Assembly: GCA_020536535.1 (NCBI GenBank)
Contig: JAHLWZ010000267.1
Location: 17,153 to 81,152, forward strand
Origin: Pelomyxa schiedti
Lineage: Eukaryota; Evosea; Pelobiontida; Pelomyxidae
Direction of reading: 5' to 3'
Length of the DNA: 64,000 nt
The translations under genes were made by a program, and so were the position numbers. The stretch's first letter is position 1, and each line of letters begins with the position of its first letter. The notes under the pieces are model-generated. The model ran no database searches, was not told where the DNA came from, and saw only the letters and a list, made by a program, of their open reading frames with translations. Positions 26,281 through 38,837 of the stretch are shown here, piece after piece.

Positions 26281-29200
26281 TCAACTTCTGGAGTTTGCAT
26301 TTTTGGAACGCAACTCAGCAATTTTTTTCTGCCTTGTCAGAGGGGTGCATGTCTGCCAGAGAATCAGGTCTTGCATGAGACCATTGGTTGCTGGAAGTTG
26401 TGAAACGAAATCTTGGTCGTCTGTTGAAAGCTGCAGGAGGACGATCTGAAGTGTGTTGTGTCAGCATGTATTGGGAAGGAGGGCACAAACCAGAGATGAG
26501 AGCCTTGCTTTTTGTGCATCTCCCACAAAGGTAAGCACTCTTTGGGCTACAGCTGCGCTGGGTGCAGAATCGTTGATGACATTGAGGAACGGCGGGTATA
26601 AAAGAAGCGACTCGATGGATTCTGCAACATCCAGCTGCTCCTTTTCTGTCATGAACTTCTTAACCGCACTAAGTCGCTTCTCAGGTGACTCTGGGGCAAG
26701 AAGCTAAATAAAGAGAAACAGGTGGCCAAATTTACTCTTCTCGTCTTCCACCCTCGATTTTTTATGTGGTGTGGCTGATATGTCGTCACCCATCCAGATA
26801 TACTGCGGCACTTCTGTAAGGAAAATATATAGTAAGTGTGTGAGGAGTGAGGGTGTGGGTAATTAACCATATTCAGGGCGCTTGTGGCTAATGGGTGGGT
26901 CCAGGCAAACAAGCACATTTGGGCATGACTTAAAGTTTTGGTATCCAGCATTAATCTTGAACTCCATGTAAGGTTGCCTGATTCCCTGTGAGCCTCGGAG
27001 AAGCTCTTCTATCTGCTTTTTTATGTTTAGACACTCTATCCTCTTTTCGTTTGAATGATCTTTTTGCAGGTTCATAAAGTCCCAATCACTAACAAAATAG
27101 AAAAGCCCTATAGGAAAAATAGAGTAATGTTAGGAGCACAGATACAAGAAGAGAAAATACCTGGTTCTTGTCTTGCCTTGCACACTAGCAAGAACTCCAA
27201 GCATTTACGTAATATTGCCAAGTGTCTCCCACCAGTGGAGAACTGGAAGTCAACAGAAATGTAACGTGGAAGAGGTCCTTGTAGGTGTGCATGTTTTTCA
27301 CCTTTGGGGTGTTTGCTTACATAAGAAAAAAAAAATCTTGTGGTTGCTTTGAGTCAGTGGGCTGCTGCTTACGTAGGATGGCATATGTGCGGAAGTCAGT
27401 CTTTTCCCATGTGCAGTTGCCTCGATCAGATACCCAGAAGCTACACCTTTCAGTAACCAGANNNNNNNNNNNNNNNNNNNNNNNNNNNNNNNNNNNNNNN
27501 NNNNNNNNNNNNNNNNNNNNNNNNNNNNNNNNNNNNNNNNNNNNNNNNNNNNNNNNNNNNNTGGTTGCTTTGAGTCAGTGGGCTGCTGCTTACGTAGGAT
27601 GGCATATGTGCGGAAGTCAGTCTTTTCCCATGTGCAGTTGCCTCGATCAGATACCCAGAAGCTACACCTTTCAGTAACCAGAGAGTCTATACTTGCTTCA
27701 GATAGGGCATGAAACACTTTAATCAGTGGCCTAAGGTCTATTTGACATCAGGATGTGCTGAAAGATATAAAATAAATAGATAAAAATTGCCCTACTACTA
27801 TCAACAAAGTAGTATGAATCGCCATTGTAAACAATGTTATGAATCTGAGACCAGCTTCTTACAAGCTCTGTGACCATATTGTACTCAAAAAGGTTTCCTG
27901 TTATCTCTTTCACTTGTCTCCAAAACTGGAGGGCAGGAACGTCCATAAGCTTGCGCTCTGGTGCACACACCATGGCACATGCCCAGGCTGGTGGATATGT
28001 TACCTTGAGTCCACCTGGAACTGGGATAACAACAGCTATGCCTTGTTTGTTCAAGCAAGAGCCAATGTCAAGAAGAATTTTGTAGCCTTTTTTTTTTGTT
28101 ATATAGTGCAAAGTGCAGCATGACTTTTGAGTCACTTTTAGTCTTTTCTGGAAAAAATAATGTTTCTGGGGAAAGGGTTTGTGCCTCCTTCCTGGCACCA
28201 AGCATAAAGAATTGGTGTAGGATATTTGCTTGTGATTCGGTCCCATCAATCCTTGACTTGGGATTAATAACTGTTTGGATTCTCTACCTGTAAATAACCT
28301 CTGTCTTTTTCTCTGCCAGGTTTTCTCAATGATTTCATTCCAGCAAGGAAGGCTCCCCAGAGTCCCGGCACAGCACATGTCCTTCACACTGTACAATTGA
28401 TTACTAGTGGAGAGGTACAAAAGTATATGTACATTTGTAGAAAATCAAGGAACAGGGAGCGCTGGGCACTATGTAATGAAGATATCTTTAGAGTGATAAA
28501 AAGTAGAATTGGAAAGAGGATATTAGTCTGTGATGAGACTGCACTGACTGAGGACATACTCTTCTCATATCTTTTGCAGGATTTTTCCCAAACAATGTAT
28601 TGGAAACTCCAAAAAAGAGCTTCAATGCCAGAAATACCATATCATCATCAAGAATATTGCTCTAGAAACAAAAAAAAAGTCAGAACAGAAAAGAAAAGAA
28701 AAGGGTTGCTTGCCAGGCATGACTGGAAAGTTCCAAGTGGTATAGGAGAGTGTAATAAACATAGCGCATCACTCCCGGAGAGAAACATTACAACATTAGG
28801 GAATGCTGCCTTGAGGAGTAGAAGATTTCTATAATTGTTGTCAACCAGAAAAGACTGTGCAGGGGGAAAAGTACTGTAAAGCAGCCTTAAATTGTCCTGA
28901 ATCGTCTTTCTGAGTTGCCCATTAGAATAAGCTTGGATATAGAGTGGCTTACCTCAAGTTCACAGTCGAAAAGATGAAGCAAAAAGTGCTTTTCAGGAGG
29001 GTGTTGTGCCAATTCTTCCTTTAGTGGTCCGATTTCCAGTAAGTCCTTGAAGCTATACTCGTTGTATGCTTCAGGAGGCAGGCTTAGTTCTTTGGCTACC
29101 TCATGAATGTCAAAGCTTGGTGTGTTTTCACTCTCACCTATTATCAGTCAACTTCCCCAAGTTGATGTTTGTCATAGAAGTACCCCAAACAGTGTATATT

Positions 29201-30163
29201 GTATCCTTTGCTCTGCCCTGCTTTATGATGTCGCAAAGCATATGGAACTGATTAGTCTTGAAAAATACAGGGCAGTTTGTAAGATCCTCTGGGCACACAT
29301 CCCACTGGAAGTGTGCCAGTGCTCGTGACCACCGGGGACATAGCTCTATGGGTTTCAAGGTGGAAGGAGGTGTTGAGGGAGATATGGGGGTGGATGTGGA
29401 TGTGGATATTACCACTCCGGCACCATCTTGAACCTGTGGCGGTGCTGTATAAAGCAAGGGTGACAGTTGGTCAGAGACAGATTGCGTGTGAGGAGGGGAC
29501 AACTGTGACGCCAGACTGGGAAGGGCAGGTGGTGCCACTGGTGAAGAGGTCGAAACAGGTGGCGAGGTGCAAATCTGTAATGGTGGATCCAGTGTACAAA
29601 TTGGTGGAGGTGGAGCCATGGAGAGAATGGGAGAGTGTGGTAAGGGGCTCACTGAGGAAGCAGCACTTGAAGTGTCCTGGCCTGGTGTCTCTTTCTAATT
29701 TGGGCACAAAAGAAAAATGAAGAAGCCAAGAGGAAAAAGTGCCGGTTTAGTGCAAAAAAATGTAGAGGAGTCAGGAAAGACACACTCGATACCACAGTGT
29801 AGCCAGAGCCAGCTGGACCCCAAAGGGCTGGTCACTGTAGTTCGTGGAATATGGAGCCAGCCAGCTCGCAGCAAAAGAGAAGTAAGACCGAACTGAATTG
29901 CTCGACTTGAAAAGGCCCTCAATGCACTCCCTAACATTGGCATCCCCGCTTTCGTAGCGAAGGCGTATCGGCAAAGCCGCGGCGGCATCTGTGACAGGCA
30001 CTTCGGCAACAAGCCTCTCGATGTATTCCCAGTATTGCCTGTCGAGGGGCCCATAATCGCCGTCGGTGTGGCGTACGTCAAGCGCTTTCCGAAGCGGGCA
30101 GCGGACCCGAATTCCCCTGGTGGGTTCTTTTTTGTCCTTCCCCTTGTTTTTGTTGTTGGGCAT
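26281..30163 (-). CDS. Large hypothetical protein interrupted by an assembly gap
   Basis: ATG at 30163 (MPNNKNKGKDKKEPTRGIRV) and stop at 26281. Exon 1 has a basic N-terminus, then helices. Exon 2 (about 29695-29160) is Pro/Ser/Thr-rich and ends in a folded stretch, FQWDVCPEDLTNCPVFFKTN. Downstream exons include DIHEVAKELSLPPEAYNEYS, FPNVVMFLSGSDALCLLHSP, GIAVVIPVPGGLKVTYPPAW, SDWDFMNLQKDHSNEKRIEC and LILWQTCTPLTRQKKIAELR at the end. The alternation of helices and strands looks like a real folded protein of about 900 residues, but I do not recognise it. The 100-N gap and 121-bp duplication at 27341-27682 fall in an exon and break the frame artificially. A shorter model stops at 26461. Confidence 0.6.
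27341..27461. repeat. 121-bp direct repeat, left copy at gap edge
   Basis: Identical to 27562-27682. The copy ends exactly where the N run begins, so it is best read as overlapping contig ends that were not merged rather than a real duplication. Confidence 0.9.
27462..27561. other. Assembly gap of 100 N
   Basis: Exactly 100 N, the usual placeholder for a gap of unknown size. It is flanked directly on both sides by the same 121-bp sequence. Confidence 0.98.
27562..27682. repeat. 121-bp direct repeat, right copy at gap edge
   Basis: Begins at the first base after the N run and repeats 27341-27461 base for base. Removing one copy plus the gap gives a continuous exon in the surrounding gene. 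Confidence 0.9.
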
Positions 30164-30431
30164 CACGTCGACACGCCCCGCAACAGGTCCCACACAAAGC
30201 CACAAACTGATGGGTTAAAAAGAAGCCGCAGTTATCCCGTAAAGCGTAGGATCGCCTTTCAGCCGTAGAGATCATAATCGCGTACCTTTGCTGTTCCCTA
30301 AAAGGAAGAAACACGAAAATCGTAAGTAAAAACATCTGTCTCCGCTGTTGGCCCACAAGCAAATGCCCACTGAGACCCCACAGTCCAAAGGAAGTCTGAT
30401 AAGCCAAAAAAACACAAGGGAAACGTTTTCC

Positions 30432-30495
30432 CACAGGAAAAGGCAACTAAAGTGAACCAGGAAAGAATGATTGTGGGTCTAGTTCAAATTCCTGT
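30432..30495. repeat. 64-bp direct repeat, copy 1
   Basis: Identical to 30517-30580, with a 21-bp spacer between the copies. It lies in the spacer between the Rab gene 3' end and the start of the large hypothetical gene, upstream of the latter. Confidence 0.9.
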
Positions 30496-30516
30496 CAAAG
30501 CTTATACTAAAAGGTA

Positions 30517-30580
30517 CACAGGAAAAGGCAACTAAAGTGAACCAGGAAAGAATGATTGTGGGTCTAGTTCAAATTCCTGT
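30517..30580. repeat. 64-bp direct repeat, copy 2
   Basis: Second copy of the 64-bp unit at 30432-30495. The rest of the spacer 30164-30757 is AT-rich and shows no further exon. Confidence 0.9.
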
Positions 30581-30757
30581 AGACATTGTAACATTTCTTG
30601 GTGTTGAAAGCATGGTGTGGCTAGTTTCACATCCCAAAAAACACCTTGTAGAGATTTACAAAACACTTTTTATAATGCTGTATGTTACATTGGATGACAA
30701 TTATGCAACATTTACATTGCACATTGTAAAGAAGGGGAAATGGAGTGTTGGATCATA

Positions 30758-31734
<977 letters not shown>

Positions 31735-32005
31735 GCTATTATTCTTTCCTTCGATTCCTTGGTTTTTGTTTTGTTGTTTTGCTCTGTTGCACTTTCGTAT
31801 GGCTTCTTTTATTTGTTGTTACTGACTCCATCGCTCGTCGCTCCTTTTTATCCCAACAGGTGGGGGGTTTTTGTTTGTCGAAGAAACGAAAAAACAGAGG
31901 TGGGGGTGTTACCACTTCGAGGAAACTGTTTCGATCACCCCTCATCGTCAAATTTCGGTTAGCGTGTTGAATACCGGCTTCCAAACAACACCAAGTCACA
32001 ATCCC

Positions 32006-35000
32006 ATGATGCGGGTTCGGTGCTCTCGGCATGGGGTATCGTGCGGCGAACCCGTCGTGATGCGAGTCTCGGCCCACGTTGACGTTAGGCTCATGGTAGC
32101 CACCGTCACGCTCGACATCGACTGGCTCAACACCACGTCGCTGCCCCGTGGTTCTTCAGTGGAAACAACGTCGAGGAGTGCTATTATGGGAGGGAGTTTG
32201 AGTGAGGCCACTGGTGCCGTTTGTGATTGTGATTATGGGAGTGGTGGTTGCTGGGCAGAAGTGTGCTTCCCTCTAAGTGATGGTGTGTGGTAATTATTAT
32301 GATGCATAATTGAGATAGTGACAGTGGAACGTCACACTCAAACTTGTCTTCTATTTCTTCATTGCCTCTATTTTTAGGAGCCTCTGTGATTGGATATGCT
32401 GTGGATTACGAAAATGCTATGTTGGATGCTGTGATTTGTCCAAAAACCAAGGTCGATTCGAGTTAAAAAAAAAAAGGTCAAATAACGGAGTAGGCATGCA
32501 GGTAAGGGCAATTTTTGAACAGGAAACCAGACAAAATCGTGCCTCCAGTGCTTTGCATAACTTGGCTGGGGGGAATGCATATTCCGTGCAACTGTATTTG
32601 ACCCTGTATTATGCATTTCACTCAAAGTTCATTCCAGGTACCCTTTCAACCACAGAATGACCAGACGTGTAAGGATATCTTACATCTGCAAGCTATTCTT
32701 AAGAAATACAAGTTGCTATTTGGAAATCCCCCTTCCGATCACATCCACAGCTTTCAAGCTTCCCCAGTTGGAAGTTGAGGCAAAAGTGCAGTCGACTGGT
32801 GACAGCACTGGGGCATCGCTCCAACTCATTGGCATTACTTGTAATAAGCCTCCTCCTGAATTTGAGGTTTCATATGTGTCATCTGATCTATATCACGTGG
32901 TTTGGGATGCTGATCAGTTAGAGTTCTCCAGTGGGTCAGCCCTAAGAATTGAAGTTACTATGCCCGTGAAATTCTACAGCGACTCTTACGTGGCTGCTGG
33001 TCAGTGTGTGCAGTCAAATGAATCATATTTTTGCGTGCGAGACCCTTGTCCCCCATGTAGTACTAGGAATCATTCCTCAAGTCCCAGATCCTATGGGATC
33101 TTGTGGGACTCGTCACTGAGCCACTCTCTGTATAAAGTTGACGAGGTTGGCTGAGTTGAGAACAATTTTTCTCCTTCGTAACTTGCAGTAGGAACTTATG
33201 ATCGACATTGTTGAAAATCTCCAAAATGTGACAAGCATTCAGCTTCATACATTTGCGTGCAGTATCAATCAAATCGGTTCCTTCTCTTCAGAGGAGACTG
33301 ACAAAATTCGAAGATGTGTTTTGGGGATTGAATACCAAGGTGGAAGCGATTTTTACTCCCTGCTTGACTTTGTAGACTCCTCCAAAGTGGACACTTGGTT
33401 GCTCTTTTCTGATGGGTTCCCAACAATTGGGCTACATAACGGCAAAAGAAAACTCAGAAACTTGGAAAAACGGGTTTTCACATTTAGCTCTCAGACATGT
33501 AATTCAGGATTCTTATCTGCTTTTGCAAATCACTTTGGTGGGTGCCACTTCTGTATTGATAGTACAACAAACATTTCCTCAATTGTGGACGCCATTCACC
33601 GGCCTCTCACCAGATTCCTTGGAATGGCTGATGAAACAAAAACTATTGTTTTCCATGCATATCCAGAAGAAAGTCTCATTCCACCAAATCAGCAATTCCT
33701 CTTTGCTGGACATTTGGATACAGGGGCTATTACAAGCATTACAAATATTGTTCTGCGCTTCTTGGTGGATGGTAAAGAGGTAGAAAAAAGCTATCCAATG
33801 CCACACATATTCCCCGGCTGCAAAAATTCCATCCTGCAACTCCTTTTTGCCCAGCGTAAACTGGTTCACCTCCAACAACAAGAATCAGTAAAAGAGAAGC
33901 GATATTATGAAGAGATAGTCAATACCAGCAAGCAATTTGGAGTTGTTACTCGTCAGACAAGCTTTGTTATGCTCACCACACTTGAGCAATTTTTGGAGCA
34001 TGATATCGAGCCACCAGACTCACTTCCTCAACTACAAGTACAATTTCAGCTTCTCTCTTCACAGCGAAGAGTAGCACGAGAATTGCGAAAATCCAAACGG
34101 AAAACAGGGATCAATGCGGAATGGGAAAGAGTACTTCTTCGTCTCTCCATGAAAGCTCCTCCTAAGCACCTGTCGCACTTGCTCCTCTCAATTGGAAAGG
34201 TTACTGAAGACTTTGACTTTCTCCCGGTTGAAGTGTCTGTTTGTGATAAGGTATCGCACCCACAAGCAGAAGAAATTCTTGTTGTGCGGGAAGAAAGGTT
34301 TGAGTGCGAAAAAACCCTTGAATACCGTAATCCACCTGGTCAAGATGTCGGGATTATTACTACGCCTTCAATGGAAATAGATTTCACACGAGCCAAACTT
34401 GGGTCTGAACTGGTTGATGGCTGTGTACCTTCCCAGACACTCAGCTCCGAGCCAATGGATAACAATGTTTCTATGACATCCACTGACAAGGATACAATGT
34501 TTGCACAGGAATCCGGAAAAGAAATCTCCCAAAAAGAAAAGATTACTTGCAATCAACAAATAGCCTCAACAATCCCTGTTCAAGAGAAGGTCCCAGATAT
34601 TTGTTGCCAAGGACTGTCCAGTGAGGATAGCACATCCCTAATGAAACACTCACAAGTTATATGCCATGGTGGCCGCAATGAATTCTGTCTTGAATCCAAA
34701 TCAACAATAGGAGTCGAATTCGGAACTTGCTCATTCCAGGTTTCTTCCTTTCATTTCTATTGTGTTGCTCACGAAAATCCTCACCTGAATCCGTAGATTG
34801 AAAAATCTGAAGGTAAATTACAGCTTTGGGACACAGGTATGAACCTCAAGTGGTTGAATGTCGGTTTTAACCCGTGTGTAGCTGGGCAGCAAAGATTCAA
34901 TGCACTAACTCGATCTTTTTATCGAGGCGCTGCTGGAGTTATAATTGTATATGGTATTTGGACTCTCAACAGTCAAAGAATCTCACTATTCAATAGATAT

Positions 35001-37255
35001 AACCAAGCGAAAATCGTTCAGTCAAGTCCCTGTATGGATGGCAAAAGTTATGCAAAATTGTATGACTACAATTCCGGCAATTGTTATTGTAGGGAATAAA
35101 TCTGATTTGAAGGACTTGAGAGAGGTTGGAATAAATCAAATCCAATCTGACATTGTACATGCTCCAGGTTTCCTATTCAGAAGGGAAATTACTGGCCAAC
35201 AGTGTTGGAGCACCTTTTTGCGAAATTTCATGTTTGACAAATGAGAACACACACGAAGTCTTACAACTTCTATACCCAGGAATGTAGGGCCACCCTCGCC
35301 AATTTTTAAAAGACTCACGAAAAACCAGGCTCTTCTCAGATTTAGACAAGTAGGTTTCTTCTGTTCACAACCTTCCCTCTTATTCCTTTGGTAGACTTAA
35401 AACGGAGTTTGTTTTTTATAAGGCGATTCTTCTGGGTTATCTCATTTAAACATTTATTTTGTACTTATTGGGAGGACAGGTGATACAGCTGTTGGGAAAA
35501 CATCCTTACACTCTAGAATAATCTCCAGTAAAGTTAATGTTACATCACTTGTAAAACAGCTTCTCCTGAGGAGAAATAACATCCGGAATGCTGAGGCTAC
35601 TGCTATGGCACGAAAGATCTATCCACAGTGCAACAATCAGATAGTAAGAAATATATCAATCATGGGAGCTCTGGGGGTTGGCAAAACTACTCTCGTTTCC
35701 TCCTTGAAAAAGTTTCTGGGACCACAGCCAACAGTTGGTGATATCAGGACTTGGTTCTATGTTAAAACTGGCAGTAATGCACTGGAGGAGGCATTTCCAT
35801 TCATTGTACATCAATTTTTAGTCCCTCCTACTTCCTCTGAAGACATCAACTTCCTTGCCACTTGTACTTCAATTGTGGTGGTTTATGAGGCCACTAACAA
35901 CTCGTCTTATGAGACTGCTCTCCAGTGTCTTGATTCTGTGAGACTCTATCCGTGCCAGAAGATTCTAGTATGCAATAAGTGTGATTGCAGAGGAGGATCT
36001 GTCACTGGGGTGAATGTGGATTCTGCCCGTGCAGAGGCCTGGAACCGAAATGCCCATTATATTGAAATGAGCGCAAAGCTGTCTCCCCTGAGCATACAAG
36101 ACCTATGGAATTCAGTGGCTTGTGGAGTTCCCCCATCTTACGTTCCATATGAAACCACACCCCCATCACCTCAAGTCGAGGAGATAACCTCAAGTCAAAG
36201 GTGTGTCCACGATAGTAATCACAGTCCACAGTCTCAAACAGTTGGCCCAAGTCCTATTTCTTCTTGTTCCTCATCTCCAGGGCGAAATTACATTCCTACC
36301 AATGTGAATTTCGTTCCAGAACCTCGCAATAGTAGTTTAGTGAAAGTCCCATCGCACTGTGCCAATCCCACAATACTATTTGACGTGTCTTCAAACTTGG
36401 TTACACATTCCAGCAACCCAAGTGCACCTTCTTTATATTTAGAGGCTCTATCAATCTTGTCTGGAGCACTGGAAATAGGATTTGAAGACATTCCCGTAAT
36501 GAGAATGGTTGCTTACAAAATGGAGGAGTGGAGGCTCTACGATCAAGGTTTGAGGAACACTCCTTTGATGTTCACTCCAGCCCTATCAAACCTAAATAAT
36601 GGGAAAAAAAAAAATAGCCAAATACTTGTATGAGAGAATATTGCAGCTTTGTAGTGAGCCCCAAAGCTACCTTGATCTCGCCCAAGTCCTCCTCCGTCTG
36701 AATGACGTGCCAAATGCTCTGCACTACTATAAAATTATCTTGGGGGAGGATAGATGCCCCCATGAGTACTGCGAAGCTGCATTAAATGACCCAAGGTTTG
36801 AGCAAATTGAAATCACTGCACTCCTAGATACATGGTGGCTAAGCCACAGTGCATTAGACTCCCCGCCACCTCCTCAGTTGAGAATTACTCTCAAGTGGAA
36901 CAGTGCCAATACTGACCTTGACCTCATTGTCACGCCAAATGGGGCTACCAATAGTAATATGGGTGTGTTGCCGGTGGCATGCACCACCTTTGCGAATGTT
37001 ACAGAGGAGGGGGGCTGGCTTACCAGGGACTTCAACGCCTATGGGCCGGAGGAATTCATCCTGCCAAAGGTAAGTAAAATACCAAGCACATATTCTGTAT
37101 CAGCCAAGGTATGCTCACACTTGGGGCCGCCAACTGCGAGCGTAGTGACTGCGCTGTATGTGCACTCTTGCGGAGATCTTGTGGCAATGACCTGCACGAG
37201 GCTAGTATGCAAAACTGGGTCTGTGTTTCCGCTTGGCACCGTAACTGTTTCTTGA
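32006..37255 (+). CDS. VIT-VWA-Rab-TPR-DUF2135 fusion protein
   Basis: ATG at 32006. The VIT domain (about 32080-32690) has [23 protein letters not shown] and [19 protein letters not shown]. The VWA domain has an intact MIDAS DxSxS in [10 protein letters not shown] (about 33097) and FSDGFPTIG (about 33405), and runs on through [20 protein letters not shown] Rab-like domain follows (about 34600-35260: [40 protein letters not shown]), but its P-loop position reads [12 protein letters not shown] second P-loop, [12 protein letters not shown], arises across an intron at about 35440-35480. A third, [12 protein letters not shown] (about 35660), has NKCD and MSAK downstream. A Ser/Pro linker, TPR-like helices and a DUF2135-type end ([32 protein letters not shown]) close the protein at 37255. 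Bacterial VIT-VWA-TPR-DUF2135 proteins share the outer layout without the GTPases. It is about 1,500 residues, probably cytosolic. Splitting into two genes near 35280 is the main alternative. Confidence 0.75.
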
Positions 37256-37651
37256 CGAAAATGGAAACCTTCTTCAAACGAATGAACTTTGTTGAGGCTC
37301 AACGAACCTTCGATCTGGATCTGAGGGTGGAGTCACAGAAATGGCTCCAATGACCACACCAGCTCACCAGCTGTAAATAAGAAAAATGCACAAGATCTGG
37401 GCGCGAAGCCTACACAACCCGTGGAGACATTCGTTCCCTGCGTTGTCAATCACTCTTTTATCAAGTTCTTTTTTGTTGTTTATTTTTTCGTTCCTTTCCT
37501 TCGCAAAGCGGAGATTTAGAAAACAAAAAGAAAACCTTCCGTTGTGGTGCGTCGTTTGACGTCGTTTACCGCCGAGATTAATCTTGCCACCGGCCCATAC
37601 ACTTTTACCGCATTATTTTGTTTTATTCGGGTGCAGTCAGGGCGGTGCGTG
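37256..37651. other. Intergenic region before Rab21
   Basis: Holds the 3' UTR of the fusion gene and the promoter of Rab21, about 396 bp. An ORF of about 80 codons overlapping the DUF2135 end in another frame extends to 37353 but looks like a shadow. Nothing else is supported. Confidence 0.5.
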
Positions 37652-38674
37652 ATGTCGGACCCATCGTTCAAAGTTGTGCTCCTTGGGGAGGGTAGTGTCG
37701 GAAAGACGTCACTGTTGTTGAGATATGTGCGCAATGAGTACTCAAGTATTGCTTTCCCGCCTTTTCTCCTTTTTTTTTTTTTTCCCCTTCGGTCGTCGTG
37801 TAGTGCCAAACCTTCCAATCAACCCAATGGCACTGATATTAACTAATATCCGCCACAAAAAAAGGTGACCACGTCCAGACAGTACAAGCATCCTTTCTAC
37901 CAAAAAGGGTCACACTAGAAGGAAAATCGGCAAGACTGCTAATTTGGGTTTCATACTACAATCCACTTTCCTATCAACAACTTACAGCACAACAGGACAC
38001 TGCCGGGCAAGAGAGATTCCATGCTTTGGGCCCAATATGTATGTCCTCTCCCTTTATGTTTTGTTTTTTCCTTATTATTTAAACAAAATTTCGCAGATTA
38101 TCGTGATGCTCACGGTATTCAATTTCCTGTTATGTGTAGTGATTCGTCTGATCTTATCAAAAGGAGCTCTTCTTGTGTATGACATCACAGATAAGGAATC
38201 ATTCGATAGAGTACAAGTTTGGGTTAAAGAGCTTCGCAAGATGCTAGGAAACGATATAGTACTTAGCATTGCAGGTTAGGAGTATGCACATGAAACAACA
38301 CATTACCCACTTCTCAACAACCTCACACTGTGCTTGTTTTACATTGTTCTTTATAAATTATGCTGAAGATTCAACAAGGCAACAAAGTGGATTTAGACAG
38401 AAACCGTGTAGTTGAGTTACAGGAGGCAGAGGATTATGCAGCCAGTGTTGGGGCGAAACACTACCTTACATCTGCTAAGTTGAATAAAGGAATTGAAGAA
38501 ATGTTCAAAGACATTGCCAAAAGTGAGATTAGCTCCACTCCCACCCCACTCCATCTCACATTATTGTAAGGACTTCTCGAGGTGCCCCTAAAAGAAGTGG
38601 AACCCCGCAGAGGAATTGTTCCCGATCCTCTTCCACCAAAGAAGAAGAATGACGGCTGTTGTGGCTCAGATTAG
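37652..38674 (+). CDS. RAB21: Rab21 GTPase
   Basis: ATG at 37652: MSDPSFKVVLLGEGSVGKTS, with G1 GEGSVGKT. After introns come VTTVQASFLPKRVTLEGKSA (switch I and following strand), then [58 protein letters not shown] and VGAKHYLTSAKLNKGIEEMF. The run HALGPIYYRDA and the ELRKMLGN helix are hallmarks of Rab21, which acts on early endosomes and integrin recycling. The C-terminus ends PPKKKNDGCCGSD, with a geranylgeranylation Cys pair. Four introns. The stop is TAG at 38672-38674. Confidence 0.93.
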
Positions 38675-38837
38675 ACATTCAGGCTTATCTTTTTAAAAAA
38701 AAAACCAAACTATTGTTCAACAACATAAAAAACAGGCACCAAATGTGCCCTAACAAGAAGTAAGTTTTTGTCTCAATGAAAAAAAAAGAAGTCTTGTCTT
38801 TCAATTAACAGTCACGTTTTTACTCAAGCCCCTTCAT

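Noticed and set aside
27341-27682. A true tandem duplication or transposon end at the gap
   Set aside because: The copies are identical and abut the 100-N run exactly, which fits unmerged contig ends much better.
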